This document shows, piece after piece, positions 50,373-59,075 of a stretch of 64,000 nucleotides of DNA. The position numbers and the translations under genes were made by a program. The notes beneath the pieces were generated by a model. The model was given only the letters and a program-made list of their open reading frames with translations. It was not told the origin of the DNA and ran no database searches. Origin of the DNA: Sphingopyxis sp. (GTDB taxonomy: Bacteria > Pseudomonadota > Alphaproteobacteria > Sphingomonadales > Sphingomonadaceae); NCBI GenBank assembly GCA_016463225.1, contig JAEMRT010000017.1:1-64000 (forward strand). Reading direction: 5' to 3'. Numbering within the stretch: the stretch's first letter is position 1; every line of letters begins with the position of its first letter.

Positions 50373-52376
50373 CTAGAAGCCGAAGGCGACCCCGACGCGG
50401 CCACCGGTGGTGCCCTTCACCGTCGATCCGGCGACCCCGCCGCTGACATAGACGCGGGGGGTCAGCCGGACGACCGCGGCACCCGAAAAACCCTGTTCGC
50501 CCTGATAGGTCGCAAGGTTGAACGAGACCGAGACCGTGCTGTCGGGAACGACCATCGTGCCGCCCAGCGCCATCGCGGTCGCGATCCCGCCGGTGGCTTC
50601 GCGGAAGCGCTTTTCGTTGCCGATGCTTAGCAGGTCGACGCGGTTGTTGAGCGAGGTCAGGCTGTTGTCGACCGCGGCAAAGGCCGATCCGACGTCGCCG
50701 TAGGACGTCCCGCCGATGTTGTAACTTGGCGCCGAAATGGCGCCGGTCGCACCATTGTAGGCCGCGCCGCCGCCCAGCCGCGATGCGATGCTGGCACCCT
50801 GGGCGTCGCCGCGCACGATCGCGGTGTTCGCAGTTGTCTGGGCGCCGGCGGCACTGGCGAGCGCCGTGTTCGCGGTCCCTTGCGCCGCGCCGGCTTCGGT
50901 TCGGGCGAGGTTGGCGGTGGTCTGCGCGGTTGCGGCATTGGCCAGCGCGCTGTTGGCGGTGCCTTGTGCCGCGCTGGCTTCGGTGCGGGCGACATCGGCG
51001 GTGGTCTGCGCCGTCGCGGCATTGGTGAGGGCGGCATTTGCGGTCGCCTGCGCCGTAGTTGCGCTGCCGGTTGCCGCGTTGGCCACCGTCAGCGCCGCGT
51101 TGGCGGACGATTGCGCCGCGTCGGCCTTGGCCTCGACGACGTCAAGCTGCGCCTTGTTGACCGCATCATTCGCCTGGGTGCCTGCGGCGACATTGGTAAT
51201 GGCGCGCATGTTCACCGCGGTGCCCACCGATACGGTGTTGTCGCGATCGGCGATGCTGCCCGACCCCAGCGCGACCGAACCGGCATTGCGCGCATCGGCG
51301 CCGAGCCCCAGCGCGACGGCGCCCTGCTGCGATGCCGCGGCGTTGGTGCCGATGCTGACCGAGAAATTGCCGGTCGCGTCGGAATTGCCCACCGCGATGC
51401 TGAAGATGCCCGACGCCGTCGATCCGGCACCCAGCGCCTGGCCGCCATTGGTGGCGGTGGCATTGTGGCCATAGGCCGTGGAGCCAAACAGGCCGCCGTT
51501 CTCGGCGCGCGCGTTCAGGCCGACGGCCGTCGTACCGCCGCCCATTGCCATCGCGTTACTCCCCAGCGCGATCGCCGAGACGCCGTTCGCGTTGTTGGCA
51601 TTGCCGATCGCGAGCGCACCATTGCCATTGGCCATATTGTCGGCGCCGATCGCTACCGCCCCGTCGCCCACTGCAAAGTTCGGATCGCCGATCGCGACCG
51701 CACCGTTGCCCGATGCGATCTGGCCGGAGCCGAGCGCGACGGCGCCGGTGCCGCTCGCCGTGCTGCCGGCGGTTTGCAGGCTGTCGGTGCCGTTCCCGGC
51801 GGTGACAACGCCGCTGCCCACCGACGCGATCGCCGCGTCGAGCTGTGCCTTGTTCACCGCGTCAAAGGCTTCGGTGCCCGCCGCCACATTGGTGATCTGG
51901 CGTTGGAAAATGCCGGCCGCGCCGGCCGCAAATGCCGAACCGACCGACACGGTGTTGGCCCGCGGTATCGGCGCGCCGGAACCGTATAATGTCGTCGAGC
52001 CAGAACCCAGGGCGACGCTATTGTCGAAAGCGACCGCATCGGCACCGATTGCCGTGCTGGTGTCCTGCGCAGCCGTTGCGTTAGCACCGATCGCGGTCGC
52101 TTTGGCGCCCTGCGCAAAGGCGTCGAAACCAACCGCGGTGCTGGCGTCGCCATAGGCTTTGCTGTTGGCGCCAACGGCTGTGGCGTCGACAGCCACGCGA
52201 CTGAGCACCGGGTCGATCACGCTGCTATCAACGCCGCATTCGGTCGACGTCGGGGCGAGCGGGTCGGGGATATTACATTCGGCGGTCGGGTCGGCCAAGG
52301 CGGCAGTCGGAAAAGCGGCCAGCGCGAGCAGCGCGGCGGGCGCGGCTGTCACAAGAAATTTGGCTGGAATACGCAT
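50373..52376 (-). CDS. trimeric autotransporter adhesin (YadA-like)
   Basis: Signal peptide, YadA head repeats (AVGANSKAYGDASTAVGFDAFAQGAKATAIGANA), Ala-rich stalk, C-terminal YadA anchor (GIATAMALGGTMVVPDSTVSVSFNLATYQGEQGFSGAAVVRL). Confidence 0.92.
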   Translation of the reverse strand: MRIPAKFLVTAAPAALLALAAFPTAALADPTAECNIPDPLAPTSTECGVDSSVIDPVLSRVAVDATAVGANSKAYGDASTAVGFDAFAQGAKATAIGANATAAQDTSTAIGADAVAFDNSVALGSGSTTLYGSGAPIPRANTVSVGSAFAAGAAGIFQRQITNVAAGTEAFDAVNKAQLDAAIASVGSGVVTAGNGTDSLQTAGSTASGTGAVALGSGQIASGNGAVAIGDPNFAVGDGAVAIGADNMANGNGALAIGNANNANGVSAIALGSNAMAMGGGTTAVGLNARAENGGLFGSTAYGHNATATNGGQALGAGSTASGIFSIAVGNSDATGNFSVSIGTNAAASQQGAVALGLGADARNAGSVALGSGSIADRDNTVSVGTAVNMRAITNVAAGTQANDAVNKAQLDVVEAKADAAQSSANAALTVANAATGSATTAQATANAALTNAATAQTTADVARTEASAAQGTANSALANAATAQTTANLARTEAGAAQGTANTALASAAGAQTTANTAIVRGDAQGASIASRLGGGAAYNGATGAISAPSYNIGGTSYGDVGSAFAAVDNSLTSLNNRVDLLSIGNEKRFREATGGIATAMALGGTMVVPDSTVSVSFNLATYQGEQGFSGAAVVRLTPRVYVSGGVAGSTVKGTTGGRVGVAFGF
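50824..51060 (-). repeat. ~84-bp tandem repeats (28-aa) in autotransporter stalk
   Basis: TANAALTNAATAQTTADVARTEASAAQG / TANSALANAATAQTTANLARTEAGAAQG / TANTALASAAGAQTTANTAIVRGDAQG. Confidence 0.8.
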
Positions 52377-52878
52377 GTCATTCTCCTGGTTCGCGGGCCC
52401 ATGGCCCCGGATTTGATTGTCCGACCCGGGAGGATCACATCGTGGCGCGCGATTTCCCCCGCCGCGCGGGATGGGCTTTTCGGGAAAGCGCCCATTGTGC
52501 GGCATCAGGATAAACGCGGCGGAGGCTTGAAACCGGACAAGCGGGGTAATTTAATTTCGCGCGACCTCGACCGGCGCGGCGGGCGAGCCGCGAAGCGTCC
52601 ACACGAAGCCCGGGCTTTGCAATCAACGCCATCATGGTCCGTGCCAGCCCGGGCGACGTCGATAGCGCGTTCGATATTGCCGCGGGCTCTTTCCTGCGCC
52701 GCGGACGATCTCTCCATCCCTCTCGAACGCCCGCACCGCCATTCGCCCGCCGGCGAAGTGGCCACGCAGGCAGCGGTTGCTGGAGCAGGTCGCGCGGGGC
52801 TGCGGCCGACGGTGTTCGGCGAAACAGGCGGGCCCCGAAATCCTGGCTGGTCAAAGCTGTGTGATTTGCGCTTTTACC

Positions 52879-53046
52879 TTACCGGATTTCACGTTTGCCC
52901 TTTGTGCGGCTCGTCAAGTGGAACAGCCGGCAGCGATCACAGCGGTATGTCCGGAGTTCCAATTCGGAGCGTCGCGCGGCAAGGCGTGCCTCCTCCTCCG
53001 ATCGCCAGGATTGCTTTTTCAAGCAAATGCTCAGCCTTGTGCGCAC
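52879..53046 (-). CDS. small zinc-ribbon-like hypothetical protein (55 aa)
   Basis: VRTRLSICLKKQSWRSEEEARLAARRSELELRTYRCDRCRLFHLTSRTKGKREIR: CxxC plus xxHLTS tail resembles small phage/alphaproteobacterial YxCxxCxxWHLTSR proteins. Confidence 0.45.
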   Translation of the reverse strand: MRTRLSICLKKQSWRSEEEARLAARRSELELRTYRCDRCRLFHLTSRTKGKREIR

Positions 53047-53194
53047 ACTGCTTACCCCCCAAACTCGCTGCTTCTGAAGAACCGCTGCCCTACAAAACCG
53101 GGTTGCTTTAACCTCTTCGCCCTGTCGCGCTCCGCTTCCTTCCCGGTGCCCCTTGCCCGAATGCTTCAATCCCGCTAGTGGCGCACTCCGGCCT

Positions 53195-53272
53195 GGGAGT
53201 ATAGGTCAGCTGGTAGAGCATCGGTCGCCAAAAATCGGGGATCGCAGGTTCGCGTCCTGACTGCCCCTGACA
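53195..53272 (+). pseudogene. decayed tRNA-Trp copy
   Basis: About 90% identical to tRNA-Trp at 20538 including 21 bp of upstream flank (GCTAGTGGCGCACTCCGGCCT), but with substitutions, two 1-nt insertions, a D-stem mismatch and ACA instead of CCA. Confidence 0.85.
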
Positions 53273-53284
53273 GGTCGGCAAAAA

Positions 53285-53339
53285 GAGGCCACGTCCTCGC
53301 CTGCGCGCTGCGCGGGCCTTCAAGTCCGGGACGGCCCGG
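53285..53339 (+). promoter_or_regulatory. candidate guanidine-II (mini-ykkC)-like leader of SMR gene
   Basis: Hairpin CCGGG-ACGG-CCCGG (53326-53339) with flush ACGR tetraloop, preceded 27 nt upstream by GAGG-CCACGT-CCTC (53285-53298); sits just before a SugE/Gdx-like gene. Confidence 0.4.
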
Positions 53340-53361
53340 CAGCCTTGAAGAGGAGGCTGTC

Positions 53362-53682
53362 ATGGCCTGGATTTATCTTGCAATTGCCGGTGCGCTCGAA
53401 ATCGTCTGGGCGTTTTCGATGAAGCAGTCGGATGGTTTCACCCGGCTTGGGCCGTCGCTGGTCACGCTCGTCGCGGCGTTTGCCAGTTTCGCGCTGCTGG
53501 CGCTGTCGATGAAATCGCTGCCGCTGGGTACCGCCTACACGATCTGGACCGGGATCGGCGCGGTCGGCGCGTTTGTCGTCGGCATCGCCGTGCTGGGCGA
53601 ACAGGCGAGCGCGATGCGGATCGTCGCCGCGGTGCTGATCGTCAGCGGCCTCGTATTGATGAAACTGTCGTCGCCCGCCTGA
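53362..53682 (+). CDS. SMR-family transporter, SugE/Gdx-like
   Basis: MAWIYLAIAGALEIVWAFSMKQSDGFTRL...MKSLPLGTAYTIWTGIGAVGAFVVGIAVLGE. Confidence 0.88.
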   Translation: MAWIYLAIAGALEIVWAFSMKQSDGFTRLGPSLVTLVAAFASFALLALSMKSLPLGTAYTIWTGIGAVGAFVVGIAVLGEQASAMRIVAAVLIVSGLVLMKLSSPA

Positions 53683-53688
53683 CCCCGG

Positions 53689-55374
53689 TCAGATCAGGAT
53701 ATGACAGATGTCGGGGTGCGGCCGGACGACGCCGCGCGTCAGTTGCACCAGCGCGCCCTCATCGATCCGCCCTGCGTCGGTGAGCTCGACGCGGTAGCGC
53801 CCATGGAGCGCGCGGACGGTGCGCACATTGTCGTTGCCGCCCAGCGCGCGGGCGATGTCGTCCGGCAGGGCGTCCCGCTCGTCGGCGCCGTCAGTTCGGG
53901 GCGGCGACGCTACGGAAGGTGGAACAGCCCCGCCGCCCGCCAGCGCCCCCCGAATTTCCTCGGCAACCAGGTCAGCGATTGGGCCGAGCACGACCTGCGC
54001 CGTCCTTTCCGATGGGCGGATGATGCCCCGCGCGCCGAGCGCGGTGAGCGCGGCATCATCGATCGCCTGATTGTCGGCGACGATCAGCCGAAGCCGGGTG
54101 GTGCAGGCGTCGACGCTGACCAGATTGGCCGCGCCCCCTAGCGCGGTGAGAAAAGCATCGCCGCGGGTGCTCCCAGCAGACGTGGAAGTCGTTTCGGTTA
54201 CCTGGCCTCTCTCGCGGCCCGGCGTTGTCAGATCAAACCGGCGGATGAAGAAGCGGAACAGCCCGTAGTAGAGTAGCGCGTAAACCGTACCGATCGGCAG
54301 CAGCAGCCACGGCCGGGTCGCGAGGCTGAAGTTCAGCACATAGTCGAACAGCCCCGCCGAAAAGCCAAAGCCAAGCTTGATATCGAGCGCGTTCATCAGT
54401 GCCATCGACGCGCCGGTGAGCAGCGCGTGGATCGCATAGAGCAGCGGCGCGACGAACATGAAGGTGAACTCGATCGGTTCGGTCACCCCGGTCAGGAAGC
54501 TGGTGAAGGCAAGACTGAAGAGCATGCCGCCCACTGCCTTGCGCCGCTCGGGCCGCGCCTCGTGATACATGGCGAGGCACGCAGCGGGCAGGCCGAACAT
54601 CATCACCGGAAAGAAGCCGGACATGAAGGCGCCGGCGTCGGGATCGCCCGCGAAGAAACGGCGCAGGTCGCCGGTCGCACCGGCGAAATCGCCGACGACG
54701 AACCATGCGGCATTGTTGATGATATGGTGCAGTCCAGTGACGATCAGCAGCCGGTTGAGCGTGCCATAGACGAACAGGCCGATCTCTCCGCTGTCGACGA
54801 CGGCGCGGCTGGCGGTATCGATCGCGCCGCTGATATGCGCATAGCCATAGCCAAGCACGGCGGCGAGCAGCAACCCCGCGACGCCGCTGGCGATCGGCAC
54901 GAAACGGCGGCCGCCGAAAAAGGCGAGATATTCGGGCAGCGCGATGGTCGCAAAACGGTTGTAGAAATTGCCGCCGATCAGGCCGGACAGGATGCCGATC
55001 GGTACCTCGAGCTTGTCGATCTGGCTTATGGCCCAGTTTTTCGCCGCCAGCGCCGCAGCGGCCTCGGGCAGCCCCGCGCTGACATCGGGCCGCGCGATCA
55101 GAAAGGTCTGCGCCCCGGTCGTCGTGATCAGATAGCAGACGACCCCCGCCAGCGCCGCAGCGCCATTGCCGTCGCGCGCAAAGCCCACCGCGACCCCGAT
55201 CGCGAACAGGATGCCGAGATTGTCAAAGATCGCGGCGCCCGCGGCCGAGATGAAGGCGATATCGAGCAGATCGGGCTGGCCGATGCGCAGGAGCAGGCCG
55301 GCGATGGGCAGCACCGCGATCGGCAGCATCAGCGCGCGGCCGAGCGGCTGGAGCGCTTCGAGCATCTTTCTCAT
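53689..55374 (-). CDS. nagE: PTS N-acetylglucosamine-type transporter, EIICB
   Basis: EIIC (LMLPIAVLPIAGLLLRIG..GLHHIINNAAWFVVGDF) with C-terminal EIIB site DACTTRLRL; next to nagA and EI. Confidence 0.88.
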   Translation of the reverse strand: MRKMLEALQPLGRALMLPIAVLPIAGLLLRIGQPDLLDIAFISAAGAAIFDNLGILFAIGVAVGFARDGNGAAALAGVVCYLITTTGAQTFLIARPDVSAGLPEAAAALAAKNWAISQIDKLEVPIGILSGLIGGNFYNRFATIALPEYLAFFGGRRFVPIASGVAGLLLAAVLGYGYAHISGAIDTASRAVVDSGEIGLFVYGTLNRLLIVTGLHHIINNAAWFVVGDFAGATGDLRRFFAGDPDAGAFMSGFFPVMMFGLPAACLAMYHEARPERRKAVGGMLFSLAFTSFLTGVTEPIEFTFMFVAPLLYAIHALLTGASMALMNALDIKLGFGFSAGLFDYVLNFSLATRPWLLLPIGTVYALLYYGLFRFFIRRFDLTTPGRERGQVTETTSTSAGSTRGDAFLTALGGAANLVSVDACTTRLRLIVADNQAIDDAALTALGARGIIRPSERTAQVVLGPIADLVAEEIRGALAGGGAVPPSVASPPRTDGADERDALPDDIARALGGNDNVRTVRALHGRYRVELTDAGRIDEGALVQLTRGVVRPHPDICHILI

Positions 55375-57860
55375 CGCCGTGTCTCCTCAAACGCGCGGGA
55401 GAGTGCGCGGACTTCGGCTGCCGATTTGCATTGCAGCGCAAGTTCGGCGTGGGCGCGTGCTTCGACCAGCGTCAGGCCGCGGACAATTTGCTTCGCCTCG
55501 GCGACGAAGCCGGGGACCGCGGACAATTCGGTGGCGCCCAGACCGATCAGGATCGGCAGCGCGGCGGAATCGGAGGCGAGGCCGCCGCAAACCCCGACCC
55601 AGCGCCCGCGCGCGGTCGCGAGGCGGCAGGTTTCGCCGATCATGCGCAGCACCGCAGGGTGCATCGCATCGACCCCGGCGGCGACCGCGGGATTGCCGCG
55701 ATCCATCGCCAGCACATATTGGGTGAGGTCATTGGTCCCGATCGACAGGAAATCGGCCTCGGCCGCGAGCAGGTCGGCGGTCATCGCCGCGGCAGGGGTT
55801 TCAACCATCACCCCGACTTCGACCGGGGTCGCGATCCCCATTTCACCGCGCAGCCGGTCGACCAGCGCGCGCACCTGGCGCAATTCGTCGATGCTGGCGA
55901 CCATCGGGATCATGATCTTGCACTGGCCGACGGGCTCGACGCGCAGGATCGCGCGGATCTGCGTTTCGAGCAGGTCGGGCTGCGCGAGCGCGACGCGGAT
56001 ACCGCGTTGGCCGAGCGCCGGGTTTTCCTCGTGGGCGATCGGAATATAGGCGGCGGGCTTGTCGCCGCCGATGTCGAGCAGGCGGATGATCACCGGTTTG
56101 CCGGATAAGGCGTCGGCGATCGCCTGATAGGCGGCGTGCTGTTCGTCTTCGGATGGTGCCGTGTTGCGGTCGAGGAAGAGGAATTCGCTGCGGACGAGCC
56201 CCGATCCCTCCGCGCCTTTCGCGGCGGCCAGCGTCGCATCCGCCTCGCTGCCCAGATTGGCGAAGATTTCGATGCGCGCGCCGTCGGCGGTATGACACGC
56301 GTCCTTGGCCGCCGCCTGCGCCGCGTCGCGCCGTGCGGCGCGTTTCGCGAGCCGCGCCGTGAAGGCGTCGGTATCGGCGGGGAAGGGGGCGACCGTGAGA
56401 TGGCCCATCTCGGCATCGAGCAGCAGCGGGGCGCCGTCCTCGACGGCATCGAGCGCTTCGCCCATCGCGACGAGTGCGGGAAGGCCCATCCCGGCGCAGA
56501 GGATCGCGACGTGCGAGGTCGGCCCGCCGCGCGTCAGGCAGATACCGGCGGGTTTCATCGCCGCCAGCGATACCAGTTGCGACGGCAACAGGTCGTCGGC
56601 GACCACGATGGCGCCGGCCGGTACTGCAGCGCCGTCGAGCGGAGTGCCGGTCAACTTCGACAGCAACTGGCGTTCAATATCGACCAGATCGTCGATGCGT
56701 TCGATCAGATGGGCATTGCCCGTCGCGCGGATCGCGTCGATCTGGTCATGGATCGCCCCGCGCCAGGCAAAGCCGGCGCTGCGCCCTGCTGCGATGCGCT
56801 GTTCGGCGCCCGCGAGCAGTTCGGGGTCGTCGATCAGCGCGAGATGTGCGTGCATCACCGCGGCGACGCTGCCATCCGCGCTGTCGGCGTGTGCAGCGAT
56901 GCGAGCGCGTACGTCGTGTCGAGCCGCGACCAGCGCGGCGCGTTCGTCGGCGGCGTCAGCACCATCGCGGGCAACCGCGATCTCGGCCTGTCGCAGCCGC
57001 GCCGCCGGACCCATCGCGAGTCCGGGCGATGCGATCACCCCGCCGACCTGTCCGGTACGCAGCGGCTGTGAGGTGACAAGCGGCGCGGGCGCCGCGGTCG
57101 GCGCACTTTCGCCCATGTCGGTCGCCAGCAGCGCGATGATCGCCGCCAGCGCGGCTTCGGCATCGTCGCCGCGCGCTTGCACAACGACATCATCGCCAAA
57201 GCGCGTCCCCAGCGCGAGCAGCGCCACGGTGCTCCGCGCATCGCCGCGCTTGTCGCCGTTCAGGAGATGCAATTCGGCCTGAAACCCGCGGGCAGCTTCG
57301 CCAATCCGCGCTGCGGGGCGCGCGTGGATGCCGTGCGGCAGCGACAGCGTCACACTCTGTTCGATCACTGTTCCGTCGTCGGAGCGGCGGCGCACTTCGG
57401 CCTGCACCGGCACGAGTGTCATAAGCGCCTCGCAAGCGCCGATCGCACAGTCGGTCGAGCGGCGGCTGATCGCAAAGGCTTCGGCGTTGGTAACAATTAC
57501 TGGCGTAATCAGGCTGGCTGCGGACAGCGCGACGGCGTCGAGGTCAAAATGGATCAGCGGGTCGCCGCGGAGCACCGTCTGGCCGATCGCCACCAGCGGA
57601 GTGAAGCCTTCGCCCTTCAGCATGACGGTGTCGAGGCCGATGTGGATCAGCACCTCGGCGCCCTCGACGCTGCGCAGCGAAATCGCATGGCCTGCGTCGT
57701 GCAGCGTCACCACTTCGCCGTCGAACGGCGCAACGACGGTATCCCCGAGCGGCTGGATCGCTACCCCGTCGCCCATCATCCGCTGCGCGAAGACGGGATC
57801 GGGAACGCTGTCCAGCGTCGTCGCCCACCCTCTGAGTGGCGAGGTGATGATCAAGCTCAT
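55371..57860 (-). CDS. phosphoenolpyruvate--protein phosphotransferase, fused EIIA(Glc)-HPr-EI
   Basis: EIIA site VLIHIGLDTVMLKG, HPr site PHGIHARPAARI, EI site TRGGPTSHVAILC and SIGTNDLTQYVLAMDRGN in one ORF. Confidence 0.93.
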   Translation of the reverse strand: MSLIITSPLRGWATTLDSVPDPVFAQRMMGDGVAIQPLGDTVVAPFDGEVVTLHDAGHAISLRSVEGAEVLIHIGLDTVMLKGEGFTPLVAIGQTVLRGDPLIHFDLDAVALSAASLITPVIVTNAEAFAISRRSTDCAIGACEALMTLVPVQAEVRRRSDDGTVIEQSVTLSLPHGIHARPAARIGEAARGFQAELHLLNGDKRGDARSTVALLALGTRFGDDVVVQARGDDAEAALAAIIALLATDMGESAPTAAPAPLVTSQPLRTGQVGGVIASPGLAMGPAARLRQAEIAVARDGADAADERAALVAARHDVRARIAAHADSADGSVAAVMHAHLALIDDPELLAGAEQRIAAGRSAGFAWRGAIHDQIDAIRATGNAHLIERIDDLVDIERQLLSKLTGTPLDGAAVPAGAIVVADDLLPSQLVSLAAMKPAGICLTRGGPTSHVAILCAGMGLPALVAMGEALDAVEDGAPLLLDAEMGHLTVAPFPADTDAFTARLAKRAARRDAAQAAAKDACHTADGARIEIFANLGSEADATLAAAKGAEGSGLVRSEFLFLDRNTAPSEDEQHAAYQAIADALSGKPVIIRLLDIGGDKPAAYIPIAHEENPALGQRGIRVALAQPDLLETQIRAILRVEPVGQCKIMIPMVASIDELRQVRALVDRLRGEMGIATPVEVGVMVETPAAAMTADLLAAEADFLSIGTNDLTQYVLAMDRGNPAVAAGVDAMHPAVLRMIGETCRLATARGRWVGVCGGLASDSAALPILIGLGATELSAVPGFVAEAKQIVRGLTLVEARAHAELALQCKSAAEVRALSRAFEETRR

Positions 57861-57908
57861 CGGCTTACCCCCAAAATTTCCGCCGCTTATCGATATGCGG
57901 CTTGAATA

Positions 57909-59075
57909 TCATTGTGCGGCTTGGACGGAATCCAGCGCAGTGTTTGAAACAATCTTTCCGCTGATCCATGTCGAACGCGGTTGCAACGCGGCGTCGAGCC
58001 ATGCCCAGTCGGCACGCTGCCCCGGCGCAATCGCGCCGATGCTGTCGTGCAGCGACAGGAAAGCGGCAGGCGTCGCGCTGGCCATCGTCGACACGTCGGG
58101 TACCGACATTCCGGTAACTTCGACCGTCTTGCGCAGCGCCGCCGCCATATCGAGATGGGTGCCAGCGAGCGTGCCGTCCTCGAAAATGCACACCCCGTCC
58201 TTCACCGCAATGCGTTTGCCTTGCAGGGTGAATTCGCTGTCGTGGGTGCCGACGCTGGGCATCGCGTCGGTGACCAGCATGATGCGGTCGATACCCTTGG
58301 CCTTGACCGCGAGGCGGACCACCGCCGGGTGGAGGTGGACGTCGTCGACGATCAGTCCGCAATAGCTGTCCGAATCGAACGCCGCGCCGACCGCGCCGGG
58401 TTCGCGGTGATGCAGCGGCGACATCGCGTTGAACAAATGGGTGAAGCCGGTGAGCCCCGCGCCGATCGCGCGCTGCGCCTCGTCATAGGTGGCGTCGCTG
58501 TGCCCCGCGCTGACGACCACACCGTGGCGAACCAGCGTGCGGATATCCTCTTCGTCGCACAGCTCAGGCGCCAGCGTCAGCATCACGCGCCCGCGATGCG
58601 GCGCGGTGAGCGTGGCGAGCATGTCGTCATCAAGGCGGCGGATCTGGTGCGCCTCGTGAATGCCGCGCTTCACCTCGTTGATGAACGGGCCTTCGATATG
58701 GATGCCGATTACCCCGGGCACGCCCTGTTCAATCGCCGTATCGACCGCCGCCATGGCGGCGGCGATCTGCGCCGGCGTATCGCTGATCAGTGTCGGCAGA
58801 AAGGCGGTGGTGCCGAACCGCGCATGCGCGGCGCCGATCGCCGCAATCGCCGCGACATCGACCTGATCGTTGAACAGCACACCGCCGCCGCCATTGACCT
58901 GGGTGTCGATAAAACCGGGGAGCAGCCAGCCGCCCTCCAGGTCGATCACTCGGTCGGCGGGCGTCTCGCCCATTTTGGTGACGGCAGTAACGACGCCGTC
59001 GGTCACGGCAATATCTGCCGCGCCGACGGCGCCGTCCGGCAGTGCGACCCAGCCGTTGTGAAAGCGATAGATCAT
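57909..59075 (-). CDS. nagA: N-acetylglucosamine-6-phosphate deacetylase
   Basis: LPGFIDTQVNGGGGVLFND, GIHIEGPFINEVKRGIHE, VSAGHSDATYDEA, FTHLFNAMSPLHHREPG. Confidence 0.95.
   Translation of the reverse strand: MIYRFHNGWVALPDGAVGAADIAVTDGVVTAVTKMGETPADRVIDLEGGWLLPGFIDTQVNGGGGVLFNDQVDVAAIAAIGAAHARFGTTAFLPTLISDTPAQIAAAMAAVDTAIEQGVPGVIGIHIEGPFINEVKRGIHEAHQIRRLDDDMLATLTAPHRGRVMLTLAPELCDEEDIRTLVRHGVVVSAGHSDATYDEAQRAIGAGLTGFTHLFNAMSPLHHREPGAVGAAFDSDSYCGLIVDDVHLHPAVVRLAVKAKGIDRIMLVTDAMPSVGTHDSEFTLQGKRIAVKDGVCIFEDGTLAGTHLDMAAALRKTVEVTGMSVPDVSTMASATPAAFLSLHDSIGAIAPGQRADWAWLDAALQPRSTWISGKIVSNTALDSVQAAQ

Noticed and set aside
50880-51989. 369-aa plus-strand ORF inside the adhesin
   Set aside because: Antisense reading of the repetitive autotransporter gene.
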